A DNA stretch of 64,000 bases from Streptomyces scopuliridis RB72 (GTDB lineage Bacteria > Actinomycetota > Actinomycetes > Streptomycetales > Streptomycetaceae): positions 124,001 through 188,000 of the forward strand of contig NZ_JOEI01000014.1 in NCBI RefSeq assembly GCF_000718095.1, read 5' to 3'. The notes under the pieces were generated by a model. It ran no database searches and was not told the DNA's origin. It saw only the letters and a program-made list of their open reading frames with translations. Shown here one piece after another: positions 1-7,896 of the stretch. Each line of letters opens with the position of its first letter. The stretch's first letter is position 1. A program made the translations under genes and the position numbers.

Positions 1-113
1 CCGGAGGCGACCGGACCCAAAAAAACAGGTCCTCACCACGCACAGCCGGGTTACCCAAAAGTACGATGGCCAGGCGGCGCACAGCGCGCACGGAACGAAT
101 TTTGGGAGGCGGC

Positions 114-755
114 GTGACAGCCATAGAGCAGACAGAGGCGGCGCGCCCGCGAGGCACGCGCCTGCCGCGTCGCGCCCGACGCAATCAGCTGCTGGGCGCG
201 GCTCAGGAAGTGTTCGTCGCACAGGGCTATCACGCGGCCGCGATGGACGACATCGCCGAGCGGGCCGGCGTCAGCAAGCCCGTCCTCTATCAGCACTTCC
301 CCGGAAAGCTGGAGCTGTATCTCGCCCTGCTCGACCAGCACTGCGAGAGCCTGCTCCAGGCGGTCCGTACGGCGCTCGCGTCCACGACGGACAACAAGCT
401 GCGCGTCGAGGCCACGATGGACGCGTACTTCGCCTATGTCGAGGACGAGGGCGGTGCGTTCCGCCTGGTCTTCGAGTCGGATCTGACGAACGAGCCCGCG
501 GTGCGCGAGCGCGTCGACCGGGTCGCGCTCCAGTGCGCGGAGGCCATCTCCGACGTGATCGCCGAGGACACCGGGCTCTCCAAGGAGGAGTCCATGCTGC
601 TGGCCGTGGGGCTCGGCGGCGTCTCCCAGGTGGTGGCACGCTACTGGCTCTCCAGCGAGTCCGCGATCCCCCGCGATCAGGCGGTCCGGCTCCTCACCTC
701 GCTGGCCTGGCGCGGGATCGCCGGCTTCCCGCTGCACGGCAGTGAGCAGCACTGA
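114..755 (+). CDS. TetR/AcrR family transcriptional regulator
   Basis: A 213-residue predicted DNA-binding repressor. The N-terminal helix-turn-helix spans roughly residues 22-68, with the typical TetR signature MDDIAERAGVSKPVLYQHF followed by the start of the ligand-binding helices; the C-terminal all-helical domain should bind an unknown small ligand and dimerise. I chose the GTG at 114 because GGGAGG lies 5 nt upstream; an in-frame ATG at 66 would add 16 residues outside the family domain and has no ribosome site. It is followed by DUF3107 on the same strand, the arrangement I recall for Rv3208/Rv3208A in M. tuberculosis. The target genes cannot be read from the sequence. Confidence 0.9.
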   Translation: MTAIEQTEAARPRGTRLPRRARRNQLLGAAQEVFVAQGYHAAAMDDIAERAGVSKPVLYQHFPGKLELYLALLDQHCESLLQAVRTALASTTDNKLRVEATMDAYFAYVEDEGGAFRLVFESDLTNEPAVRERVDRVALQCAEAISDVIAEDTGLSKEESMLLAVGLGGVSQVVARYWLSSESAIPRDQAVRLLTSLAWRGIAGFPLHGSEQH

Positions 756-813
756 ACGGCGCGTGTTCGCTGCGGGCGTTCCCCGCGGCGTCTTCCGGAT
801 GGTCACTCCGGGC

Positions 814-819
814 TAATGT
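814..819 (+). promoter_or_regulatory. Candidate -10 box of the DUF3107 gene
   Basis: TAATGT at 814-819 fits the Streptomyces HrdB -10 consensus TANNNT. It lies 56 nt before the chosen GTG at 876, giving a short leader that carries the GGAGGG ribosome site. No good -35 is visible. Confidence 0.4.
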
Positions 820-875
820 GTGCTGCGTACCGCGCGGCTGGCCGCGCAACGCAGACCGTTCGGAGGGACATAGCC

Positions 876-1103
876 GTGGAGGTCAAGATCGGCGTGCAGC
901 ACACGCCCCGCGAGATCGTTCTGGAGAGCGGGCAGACCGCCCAGGAGGTCGAGCGCGCCGTCGCCGACGCGCTGGCCGGTAAGGCGCAGCTGCTCAGTCT
1001 CACGGACGACAAGGGGCGCAAGGTGCTCGTACCGGCCGAGCGGATCGCGTACGTGGAGATCGGTGAGCCGGCCACACGACGCGTCGGATTCGGCGCTCTG
1101 TAG
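876..1103 (+). CDS. DUF3107 family protein
   Basis: A 75-residue conserved actinobacterial protein (DUF3107, the TB9.4-like family) of unknown biochemical role. It begins VEVKIGVQHTPREIVLESGQ and is a compact alpha/beta protein with no signal peptide or membrane segment. The GTG at 876 is chosen because GGAGGG (862-867) sits at good spacing; an ATG at 816 in the same frame lacks a ribosome site and would add a poorly conserved extension. It follows the TetR gene by about 120 bp and ends just before a strong hairpin, so it is probably its own transcript. Function unknown; family assignment is firm. Confidence 0.88.
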   Translation: MEVKIGVQHTPREIVLESGQTAQEVERAVADALAGKAQLLSLTDDKGRKVLVPAERIAYVEIGEPATRRVGFGAL

Positions 1104-1132
1104 TCACTCGTCACTGTCGTCACTGACATCCG

Positions 1133-1169
1133 GGAATGGCCCGGCGGGACACCCCCGCCGGGCCATTCC
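1133..1169 (+). terminator. Intrinsic terminator after DUF3107 gene
   Basis: A perfect 16-bp inverted repeat (1133-1148 pairing with 1154-1169, arms starting GGAATGGCCCGG) with a 5-nt loop. There is no U-tract, as is usual in Streptomyces. It lies 30 bp after the DUF3107 stop. Confidence 0.8.
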
Positions 1170-1331
1170 TCTGTCCGTTCCCCGGCCCGTTACCGACGAG
1201 TTCCGCTATGCGCGTAGCCGCCCTCTCCCGGGGGTCTGTTGAGGGTTGCGTTCCGTGCACTGCGGGTAGTGACGTGCTGGGCCCGAAAGCCCTGAACGCA
1301 TGTCACTCCCGGCGTCGTGAGGTGATCAGCA

Positions 1332-1607
1332 GTGATCTGGGAAGTTCTCGGATCGGTCCTGCTCGGACTCGGTCTTTCGTGGGCGGCCGCCAGCCGGCTG
1401 TCCCACCGGCTCCCGGCTCACCGGACGGTGTTCACGGCCGGCCCGGTCGGCGCGCTCGTCGGCGCCTATGTGACACATATGGCGCTCGGCGCCGGCCATG
1501 TTCCCGCGACGCTCGTCGGTGCCCTGCTGGTGGGAGCGGTGCTGCTGTCGCTGCTGCTCCGCCCCACACGCCGCGGGCTGCGCACGCCCCAGACCTCCAC
1601 GTCCTGA
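1332..1607 (+). CDS. Small integral membrane protein
   Basis: A 91-residue hydrophobic protein starting at GTG 1332, with GAGGTGAT just upstream. It has a first membrane segment at about residues 3-20 (IWEVLGSVLLGLGLSWAAA), a second around 36-53 and a third around 58-75 (ATLVGALLVGAVLLSLLL), then a basic Arg-rich tail that would face the cytoplasm. I do not recognise a named family; such proteins are common in Streptomyces. It is convergent with the ferritin-like gene. Coding status is supported by codon bias and the ribosome site, but the role is unknown. Confidence 0.65.
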   Translation: MIWEVLGSVLLGLGLSWAAASRLSHRLPAHRTVFTAGPVGALVGAYVTHMALGAGHVPATLVGALLVGAVLLSLLLRPTRRGLRTPQTSTS

Positions 1608-1635
1608 GCCGTTCCGTCCGACCGGCGCGCGCCGG

Positions 1636-2382
1636 TCAGGCGGCCAGCCCGAGAGCTGCCATCCGCTTGGTGTGCGCCTCGGTGATCCGGGAGAACATCC
1701 GGCCGACCTCCGCGAGATCGAAGCCGTCCGCCACCCCGCCCACGAGCATCGTGGAGAGCGCGTCGCGCTCGGCCACCACCCGCTGCGCCTGCGAGAGCGC
1801 CTCGCCCATCAGCCGGCGCGCCCAGAGCGCCAGGCGCCCGCCGACGCGCGGCTCCGCCTCGATCGCGGCGCGGACCTTCTCGACGGCGAAGTTGCCGTGT
1901 CCCGTGTCGTCCAGTACGGCGAGCACCAGCGCGCGAGTGTCGGTGTCCAGCCGCGCGGCCACCTCGCGGTAGAAGTCGCTGGCGATCGAGTCGCCCACGT
2001 ACGCCTTGACGAGGCCCTCCAGCCAGTCCGACGGCGCGGTCAGGCGGTGGAAGTCGTCGAGCGCCTTCGCGAACGGCTCCATCGCGCCGGTCGGCTCGGC
2101 GTCGATCGCCCGCAGCCGGTCGTTCAACCGCTCGAAGTGGTGGAATTCGGCGGCGGCCATTTTCGCCAGGGCGGCCTTGTCGGCGAGGGTCGGCGCGAGC
2201 TTGGCGTCCTCGGCGAGCCGCTCGAAGGCCGCCAGCTCCCCATAGGCGAGGGCTCCCAGCAGATCCACGACCGCGGCGCGGTACTGCGGCTCGGCGGAGG
2301 CCGTGTCCCAGTCCTGGGCGGCGATCCCGGTGGGTTCCTCGGCTGCGGATGCGGGCGTGGTGGCGTTGTCGGGCGTCTCCAT
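1636..2382 (-). CDS. Ferritin-like fold protein (MiaE/tRNA-hydroxylase-like)
   Basis: A 248-residue protein of the ferritin-like superfamily related to tRNA 2-methylthio-N6-isopentenyladenosine hydroxylases. Candidate diiron ligands are visible in order: GELAAFE in helix 1, AAAEFHHFERL in helix 2, SDFYRE in helix 3 and DDTGHGNF in helix 4. The family oxidises a substrate with a diiron centre, but the substrate here is unknown and a tRNA role is not established. I chose the ATG at 2382 because a -10 box (TATTGT, 2395-2390 on this strand) ends 7 nt before it, matching leaderless genes elsewhere in this window; GTG codons at 2442 and 2433 would extend it. It is divergent from the DEAD-box helicase gene. 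Confidence 0.8.
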   Translation of the reverse strand: METPDNATTPASAAEEPTGIAAQDWDTASAEPQYRAAVVDLLGALAYGELAAFERLAEDAKLAPTLADKAALAKMAAAEFHHFERLNDRLRAIDAEPTGAMEPFAKALDDFHRLTAPSDWLEGLVKAYVGDSIASDFYREVAARLDTDTRALVLAVLDDTGHGNFAVEKVRAAIEAEPRVGGRLALWARRLMGEALSQAQRVVAERDALSTMLVGGVADGFDLAEVGRMFSRITEAHTKRMAALGLAA

Positions 2383-2389
2383 GGACCGC

Positions 2390-2395
2390 ACAATA
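2390..2395 (-). promoter_or_regulatory. -10 box placing a leaderless start for the ferritin-like gene
   Basis: TATTGT on the minus strand lies 7 nt upstream of the ATG at 2382, so transcription should begin at or next to the A of ATG. It argues against the longer GTG-started reading frames. Confidence 0.5.
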
Positions 2396-2804
2396 GCCCG
2401 CTCTTCGCGCCGCGTAAGGGCCTGGTCAGACACTGTGGTCACACCGTTCCGACGAATTCGCCCAACACACATGCGCGATTCCGGGGTACAGTGGTAATGC
2501 GCCTGCCGAGTATTCGGCGGGCGATCGCAGTGTTAGACAGTGTTTGAACGAGGGTCGTCCCTCGTACAGGCCCCATGAGGATGCCCGGTCGGTGGCCCGA
2601 TCGGCTCCGACCCGACCGCCCTCCACGCGGATCGTACGCACAGCAGCGTACGGCCGCAGATGAGGGGCCCCCTCAGCGGTTCGAGCGCTCGAGCGACGGC
2701 AGTGGTCCCGCGCCATCCGGCCAATCCACGGCCGGCCGAGTACCCAGGTGCGGTACGACCCCCAGCGTTCGCCTCGCGCCGCGTCTCACAGAAGAGGCAG
2801 CACC
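2396..2804. other. Intergenic leader/promoter region upstream of the DEAD-box helicase
   Basis: About 410 bp without a convincing gene. It contains small palindromes (TGCCGA-N4-TCGGC near 2503-2517; GAGGG-N4-CCCTC near 2549-2561) and many short inverted repeats. A long 5' leader is typical of cold-inducible DEAD-box helicase genes, but I see no named riboswitch and cannot place the transcription start. Confidence 0.4.
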
Positions 2805-4847
2805 CTGACTACGACTTTCCGAGACCTCGGAATCCTCCCCGAGACAGCCGAAGCGCTAGAAGCCGTCGGCATCCTGTCTCCGTTCCCCATCCAAGAGATG
2901 ACGCTCCCCGTCGCGCTTTCCGGCAAGGACGTCATCGGACAGGCCAAGACCGGCACGGGCAAGACGCTCGGCTTCGGTCTGCCGCTCCTGGAGCGCGTCA
3001 CGGTCCCCGCGGACGTCGAGTCCGGCCGGGCCGTGCCCGAGAAGCTCACCAACGCCCCGCAGGCGCTTGTCGTCGTTCCCACCCGCGAGCTGTGCACGCA
3101 GGTCACCAACGACCTGCTGACGGCCGGCAAGGTGCGCAACGTCCGGGTCCTGGCGATCTACGGCGGCCGTGCCTACGAGCCGCAGGTCGAGGCCCTCAAG
3201 AAGGGCGTCGACGTGATCGTCGGCACCCCGGGCCGGCTGCTCGACCTGGCGGGCCAGAAGAAGCTCGATCTCTCCCATGTGCGCGCGCTCGTCCTGGACG
3301 AGGCCGACGAGATGCTCGACCTGGGCTTCCTGCCCGACGTCGAGAAGATCATCCAGCTGCTGCCGCCCAAGCGGCAGACGATGCTGTTCTCCGCGACGAT
3401 GCCGGGCGCGGTCATCGGCCTCGCCCGCCGCTACATGTCGCAGCCCACGCACATCAGCGCCACCTCGCCGGACGACGCGGGCGCGACCGTCGCCAACACG
3501 ACGCAACGCGTCTACCGCGCCCACTCCATGGACAAGCCGGAGATGGTCGCCCGCATCCTCCAGTCCGAGGGCCGCGGTCTGGCGATGATCTTCTGCCGTA
3601 CGAAGCGCACGGCCGCCGATATCGCCGACCAGCTCGCCCAGCGCGGCTTCGCCTCCGGCGCGGTCCACGGCGACCTGGGCCAGGGCGCCCGCGAGCAGGC
3701 CCTGCGCGCCTTCCGCAACGGCAAGGTCGATGTGCTCGTCTGCACCGATGTCGCCGCGCGCGGTATCGATGTCGAGGGCGTGACCCATGTCATCAACTAC
3801 CAGTCGCCGGAGGAGGAGAAGACCTACCTCCACCGCATCGGCCGCACCGGCCGGGCGGGCGCGTCCGGTACCGCCGTCACGCTCGTCGACTGGGACGACA
3901 TCCCGCGCTGGCAGCTGATCAACAAGGCGCTGGACCTCGGCTTCCCGGACCCGCCGGAGACGTACTCCACGTCCCCGCATCTGTTCGAGGAGCTGAACAT
4001 CCCCGCCGGGACCAAGGGCGTCCTGCCGCGCGCGGAGCGTACGCGCGCCGGTCTGTCGGCGGAGCAGGTCGAGGACCTCGGCGAGACGGGCGGCCGCGGC
4101 CGTAAGTCCGCCGCCCCCGCCGCGGCGGTACGGGAAGAGCGCCCGGCCCGTACGCGCGCCCCGCGCCAGCGACGCCGCACCCGTGGCGGGACCCCGCTGG
4201 AGGCGACGGGTACGGCGGTCGAGCCGCAGACCGAGGACGCCGAGCCGCAGTTCCAGACCGCCGTGCCGATGGACGTGCCCGGGAGCGTGGAGCGGGCCGC
4301 CGAGCCGCGTACCCCGCGCCGTCGCCGGCGTACCCGCGCCGGCTCCGGGTCCGCGTCCGCGTCCGAGACACCGGCCGTGGAGACCGTGGCGGAGCCGGTC
4401 CTCGCGGACCCGGTCGTCGCGGAGGCCGTCGTCGCTGAGCCCGTCGTCCCGGAGCCGGAGGCGGAGCCCGTGGCCAAGCCGCGCCGCCGCCGTACCCGGG
4501 CCGCGAAGCCCGCGGCCGACGCGGCCTCGACGGTCGAGACCGCCGCGGTGACGGAGCCGGTCGACGCCCCCGAGGCGCCGGTCGCCGAGACCAAGCCGCG
4601 CCGCCGCACCCGCGTCGCCAAGTCCGTGGCCGAGGCCGCGGAGTCGGCGGCGGTGGAGTCGGCGGACGTCAAGGCCGAGGCCCCCGTCGCGGAGGCCAAG
4701 CCCCGTCGCCGTACCCGCGTCGCCAAGCCGGCCGCCGAGGCCGTCGAGGCCGCCGCGACCGGGGAGGCGCCCGAAGCGGAGGCGGAGGCGCTGCCCAAGC
4801 CGCGCCGCCGCCGTACGCGCACGACAGCGGCGAAGACCGAGAGCTGA
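2805..4847 (+). CDS. DEAD-box ATP-dependent RNA helicase with basic repeat tail
   Basis: A 680-residue RNA helicase of the RhlE/CsdA kind that remodels structured RNA using ATP. All core motifs are present: Q motif FPIQ (27-30), Walker A AKTGTGKT (47-54), PTREL (92-96), TPGR (141-144), DEAD (165-168), SAT (196-198) and HRIGRTGRAG near 350. The core ends near residue 400. The remaining 280 residues are Ala/Glu/Pro-rich linkers carrying six PRRRRTR-like basic blocks, expected to bind RNA non-specifically. I chose a rare CTG start at 2805 because GAAGAGGC lies 6 nt upstream and the family begins there; GTG 2748 would add 19 non-family residues. Ends before a strong terminator. Possibly cold-regulated through its long leader (inference). 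Confidence 0.92.
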   Translation: MTTTFRDLGILPETAEALEAVGILSPFPIQEMTLPVALSGKDVIGQAKTGTGKTLGFGLPLLERVTVPADVESGRAVPEKLTNAPQALVVVPTRELCTQVTNDLLTAGKVRNVRVLAIYGGRAYEPQVEALKKGVDVIVGTPGRLLDLAGQKKLDLSHVRALVLDEADEMLDLGFLPDVEKIIQLLPPKRQTMLFSATMPGAVIGLARRYMSQPTHISATSPDDAGATVANTTQRVYRAHSMDKPEMVARILQSEGRGLAMIFCRTKRTAADIADQLAQRGFASGAVHGDLGQGAREQALRAFRNGKVDVLVCTDVAARGIDVEGVTHVINYQSPEEEKTYLHRIGRTGRAGASGTAVTLVDWDDIPRWQLINKALDLGFPDPPETYSTSPHLFEELNIPAGTKGVLPRAERTRAGLSAEQVEDLGETGGRGRKSAAPAAAVREERPARTRAPRQRRRTRGGTPLEATGTAVEPQTEDAEPQFQTAVPMDVPGSVERAAEPRTPRRRRRTRAGSGSASASETPAVETVAEPVLADPVVAEAVVAEPVVPEPEAEPVAKPRRRRTRAAKPAADAASTVETAAVTEPVDAPEAPVAETKPRRRTRVAKSVAEAAESAAVESADVKAEAPVAEAKPRRRTRVAKPAAEAVEAAATGEAPEAEAEALPKPRRRRTRTTAAKTES

Positions 4848-4868
4848 CGTACGCGCGCACCACAGCCG

Positions 4869-4907
4869 GATGGCCCGACGCCCCCAGACGGGGGGTGCCG
4901 GGCCATC
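4869..4907 (+). terminator. Intrinsic terminator after the helicase gene
   Basis: Inverted repeat with outer arms GATGGCCCG (4869-4877) and CGGGCCATC (4899-4907) and an additional G/C inner stem. Confidence 0.75.
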
Positions 4908-4925
4908 GGCTTTCCGAGGCGCCGT

Positions 4926-4931
4926 TAGCCT
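4926..4931 (+). promoter_or_regulatory. -10 box for leaderless alpha/beta hydrolase mRNA
   Basis: TAGCCT ends exactly 6 nt before the ATG at 4938. There is no Shine-Dalgarno sequence between them, so the mRNA is probably leaderless. Confidence 0.6.
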
Positions 4932-4937
4932 CTTCGC

Positions 4938-5780
4938 ATGAGTCGGCCGCCCACGTTCGTCCCGCCCTCCTGTGCCCGCGCCCGTACGCTCGCGACCCGC
5001 CGCGGGCCCTTCGCCACGCTCGACGCGCGGCCCGCCGGGGAGCCGCGCGGCACCGCGCTGATGCTCCCCGGGTTCACCGGGAGCAAGGAGGACTTCATCG
5101 CGCTGCTGGAGCCGCTGACCGGGGCCGGCTACCGGGTCGTCTGTGTGGACGGCCGCGGGCAGTACGAGACCGAGGGCCCGGACACCGAGGACGGCTATGC
5201 GCAGAGCGAGCTGGCCTCCGACGTACTGGCGCAGTCGGAGGCGCTCGGCTCCCCCGTACATCTCCTCGGGCACTCGCTCGGCGGTCTGATCGCCCGCGCC
5301 GCCGTGCTGCTCGACCCGAGTCCGTTCGTCACGCTGACGCTGCTGTCCTCCGGACCCGCGCGGGTCTCACCGGTCCAGCGGGAACGGGCCGAGCTGCTCA
5401 GCGGGGCGCTCAAGGACATGACGATGCAGCAGGTCTGGGAGATCATGCGCTCGATGGATCCCCCCGAGGAGACCGCGATCGACGGGGAGGATCTGCGCAG
5501 GCGCTGGCTGCTCACCCGGCCGGCCCAGCTGATCGCCACCGCCCGGCAGCTGAGCGGGGAACCGGACCGGGTGAACGAGCTGGCCGCCGTACAGCCGCTG
5601 CCCAAGCACGTGATGTCCGGCGAACGGGACGACACCTGGCCGGTACCGCAGCTGGACGAGATGGCGCTGCGGCTCGGCGCCCGCCGGACGGTCATCGAGG
5701 GCGCCCAGCACTCGCCCAACACCGACCGGCCGCTGGAGACCGCCGCCGCGCTCAGGGACTTCTGGGACGCCCACGGCTGA
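4938..5780 (+). CDS. Alpha/beta-fold hydrolase
   Basis: A 280-residue serine hydrolase of the alpha/beta fold. The oxyanion/HG-like segment LMLPGFTGSKEDF lies near residue 42, the nucleophile elbow is GHSLGG (about 114-119), the acid is probably in GERDDTWPV near 230, and the catalytic histidine is in GAQHSPN near 257. There is no signal peptide, so it is cytoplasmic. The substrate cannot be inferred; relatives include esterases, lipases and haloperoxidase-like enzymes. The start is fixed by a -10 box 6 nt upstream (leaderless). It sits between the helicase terminator and the convergent NYN gene. Confidence 0.88.
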   Translation: MSRPPTFVPPSCARARTLATRRGPFATLDARPAGEPRGTALMLPGFTGSKEDFIALLEPLTGAGYRVVCVDGRGQYETEGPDTEDGYAQSELASDVLAQSEALGSPVHLLGHSLGGLIARAAVLLDPSPFVTLTLLSSGPARVSPVQRERAELLSGALKDMTMQQVWEIMRSMDPPEETAIDGEDLRRRWLLTRPAQLIATARQLSGEPDRVNELAAVQPLPKHVMSGERDDTWPVPQLDEMALRLGARRTVIEGAQHSPNTDRPLETAAALRDFWDAHG

Positions 5781-5811
5781 GCGCCGCGCCGGAAAGGCGC
5801 CCGGCCGACCG

Positions 5812-6723
5812 TCAGTACTGCGACTGCAAGTGCTGCCAGAAACCGTCCCGCAGCGACCGCCGCAGCATCGCATGGCCCCGTAGCGACCGCTGGAGCAGCT
5901 TCTCCGCCTCGATCAGCAGATCCTGGTCCACCGGGCCCGGCAGATACGGATGGCCCGGCAGCAGCTCGGACATGGCTTCCCGGCCGCGCTCCGCCAGCCA
6001 CGTCGCGGCGATCTGCGCGCCGATGAACCGCACCTGGTCGCGGGAGGGCGGCGGATCGCCCTCGTGCTCGTACGTGGTGACCGGGCGGCGGGTGACATAC
6101 GGCTTGCAGAAGTCCAGGTCGAAGGTGCGCTGGCTGTCGACCTCCCACAGCAGCGGCTCGGCCTGATTGCGCCCCTCGCCGGCCTCGATGCCCCAGAGGT
6201 GCACGCGCGCGCCGTACCCCTGGGCCGCCTCGACGGCCGAGACCAGGTCCTCGTCGCCGCCGACCAGTGCCGCGTCACTGATGGCGCGGTGCCTGGCGAG
6301 CGATTCGAGATCCGTACGGATCAGCGAGTCGACGCCCTTCTGCTGGTTGTTGGCGTTGAGGTTGCCGAGCCTGACCTTGACGTCGGGCAGTTCGGCGATG
6401 GACTGCTGCTCCGAGGTGTGGATCCGGCGTCTGGCGCCGTCGTACCAGTACACGCGGAGCAGCCGGCTGTCCGCGAAGATGATCCGGGCCTTGTCGATGA
6501 AGGCCTCGATGAGCCCCTCGGCGTCCAGGTCGAAGGCGCGCCGGTCCTCGGTGCCCGCGACAAGCAACCCGGCCGCAGCATAGACGTAACCGGCGTCGAC
6601 GAAAATGGCATGCGTGGACGGAGTCTTGGCGACCTCGGCGAGCATGCGCTGGAGCAGCTCGTTGGTGCGCTCCAGACGGGCGCCGATGTCGGCGATCTCT
6701 GGGTTGATCTCTGCCTCGCTCAT
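5812..6723 (-). CDS. NYN domain-containing protein (LabA/DUF88-like PIN-fold)
   Basis: A 303-residue protein with a short N-terminal coiled segment (IADIGARLERTNELLQRMLAEVAK) followed by a NYN/PIN-like domain. The domain contains IFVDAGYVY (about 40-48), YWYDGA, NNQQKGVDSLIRTDL and ALVGGDEDLVSAVE, which carry the acidic residues that bind metal in PIN-type ribonucleases. The C-terminal part from about residue 205 looks like a helical module, possibly LOTUS-like. An RNase or RNA-handling role is inferred from the fold only. The start ATG at 6723 is the first in frame; a plausible promoter lies about 70 bp upstream. Confidence 0.85.
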   Translation of the reverse strand: MSEAEINPEIADIGARLERTNELLQRMLAEVAKTPSTHAIFVDAGYVYAAAGLLVAGTEDRRAFDLDAEGLIEAFIDKARIIFADSRLLRVYWYDGARRRIHTSEQQSIAELPDVKVRLGNLNANNQQKGVDSLIRTDLESLARHRAISDAALVGGDEDLVSAVEAAQGYGARVHLWGIEAGEGRNQAEPLLWEVDSQRTFDLDFCKPYVTRRPVTTYEHEGDPPPSRDQVRFIGAQIAATWLAERGREAMSELLPGHPYLPGPVDQDLLIEAEKLLQRSLRGHAMLRRSLRDGFWQHLQSQY

Positions 6724-6788
6724 ACACCGTTCATTCTCTGCGGACGCGAGCGTACCCGCCAGTAGTTAGCCACCCGAAAATTTTCCTT

Positions 6789-6815
6789 AGCGTAGGGAAT
6801 GTTTGCAGAGGGCAA
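6789..6815 (-). promoter_or_regulatory. Candidate HrdB-type promoter of the NYN gene
   Basis: On the minus strand TTGCCC (6815-6810), a 15-bp spacer and TACGCT (6794-6789) resemble -35 and -10 boxes. They would give a leader of about 58 nt. Confidence 0.45.
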
Positions 6816-6899
6816 GCCGTTGTACCGGGATGTAAGTGCCGACGGCTCCGCCCGTCACCCATAGTTCTCCAGCAGGAGGATCAGACGAAGGGAGAAGCC

Positions 6900-7052
6900 T
6901 TGCGCTTCGAAATCATGCGACTCGACGATGTTGACGGCTCCGCTGTCGACAGCACCGTTGTGGACGCCGCCTCCGTCAACCGGATCGTGCAGCAGGCCGC
7001 CGCGATGGGCCAGCGCATCTATATCCGCCCGGCCGAATCCTCGGCCTCGTAA
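6900..7052 (+). CDS. Small conserved Streptomyces peptide (50 residues)
   Basis: A 50-residue reading frame beginning with TTG at 6900, preceded by AAGGGAG at 6887-6893 with correct spacing. The product begins LRFEIMRLDDVDGSAVDST and ends with IYIRPAESSAS. It is acidic, soluble and has no cysteines or membrane segment. I recall closely similar short proteins beginning MRFEIMRLDDVDG annotated in other Streptomyces, which supports coding status, but no function is known. It is divergent from the NYN gene and is followed by a bidirectional terminator. Confidence 0.75.
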   Translation: MRFEIMRLDDVDGSAVDSTVVDAASVNRIVQQAAAMGQRIYIRPAESSAS

Positions 7053-7103
7053 CCCCCTGTCCCCTCGCGACGCAGAAGACAGCGACCGACCGCGAACCGA
7101 CGA

Positions 7104-7138
7104 AGCGCCCCTGTACGGATCACTCGTACGGGGGCGCT
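7104..7138. terminator. Bidirectional terminator between the small peptide and marC-like gene
   Basis: A near-perfect inverted repeat, AGCGCCCC-TGTACG against CGTAC-GGGGGCGCT, lying between two convergent genes. Confidence 0.75.
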
Positions 7139-7145
7139 GCCCATG

Positions 7146-7751
7146 TCAGGCGCTCTGGATCACCTGGGTGACGCCGTTGATGATCTGCTGAACGGCAATG
7201 GCCGAAAGCATCATCCCGGCCAGCCGGGTCACCAGCACCACTCCCCCGTCCTTGATCAGCCGGATGATCAGCAGCGAGTAGCGCATGGTCAGCCAGAGCA
7301 CGATATGCATCGCGACGATCGCCGCCCAGACCGAGATCTGCTCCGAGGCGCGGTCGGCGTGCTGTACGGCGAGGATGACGGACACGATCGCGCCGGGTCC
7401 CGCGAGCAGCGGCATGCCCAGCGGGACGAGCGCGACGTTGACGTCCTTCGTCTGCTGGGGCTCGTCGGTCTTCCCGGTCAGCAGATCCAGCGCGATGAGC
7501 AGCAGGAGCAGCCCGCCCGCGATCATCAGCGCCGGTACGGAGACATGCAGATAGTCCAGGATCTGCTGGCCCAGCAGCCCGAAGACGGTGATCACCCCGA
7601 AGGCGACGGCCACCGCCTGCCAGGCCATGGCGCGCTGGACCTTGGCGGGCCGGCCGGAGGTGAGGGCGAGAAAGATCGGGGTGATCCCGGGCGGGTCCAT
7701 GATCACGAAGAGCGTGAGGAAGAGGGAGCCGAAAACGGCGAAGTCGAACAC
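7146..7751 (-). CDS. MarC family integral membrane protein
   Basis: A 201-residue polytopic membrane protein of the MarC family (about six membrane segments; usual length 200-220). It starts VFDFAVFGSLFLTLFVIMDPPG, the conserved MarC N-terminus with its DPPG/DPxG motif, and contains LVPLGMPLLAGPGAI, the second conserved loop. The GTG at 7751 is chosen because it gives the family-length protein and has AAGG upstream; the longer frame to 7841 adds an Arg-rich stretch not seen in MarC. Despite the historic name, a role in antibiotic resistance is not established. Confidence 0.9.
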   Translation of the reverse strand: MFDFAVFGSLFLTLFVIMDPPGITPIFLALTSGRPAKVQRAMAWQAVAVAFGVITVFGLLGQQILDYLHVSVPALMIAGGLLLLLIALDLLTGKTDEPQQTKDVNVALVPLGMPLLAGPGAIVSVILAVQHADRASEQISVWAAIVAMHIVLWLTMRYSLLIIRLIKDGGVVLVTRLAGMMLSAIAVQQIINGVTQVIQSA

Positions 7752-7896
7752 AGTGAGGGCCTTGCGGTTACGTAGAGCTGACGGAGAGACGGGAACGCAC
7801 GCGCGCGCAGGCGCGACGAGGTGAGGGCGCGACGGCGCCATGAAGAAGCGGTTCGGGTACGGCGGCGGTAGGGCTACGGCGGCGGTACGGCTGGAC

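Noticed and set aside
1..113. Terminator or operator before the TetR gene (GGACC-N10-GGTCC at 13-32; GGGTTACCC near 48)
   Set aside because: The stems are only 4-5 bp and the upstream gene is outside the window, so function cannot be judged.
2856..5273. An 805-residue open frame on the minus strand across the helicase and hydrolase genes
   Set aside because: It is the antisense shadow of high-GC codon bias; its composition is Arg/Leu/Gly-rich with no domain, while the plus strand encodes clear helicase motifs.
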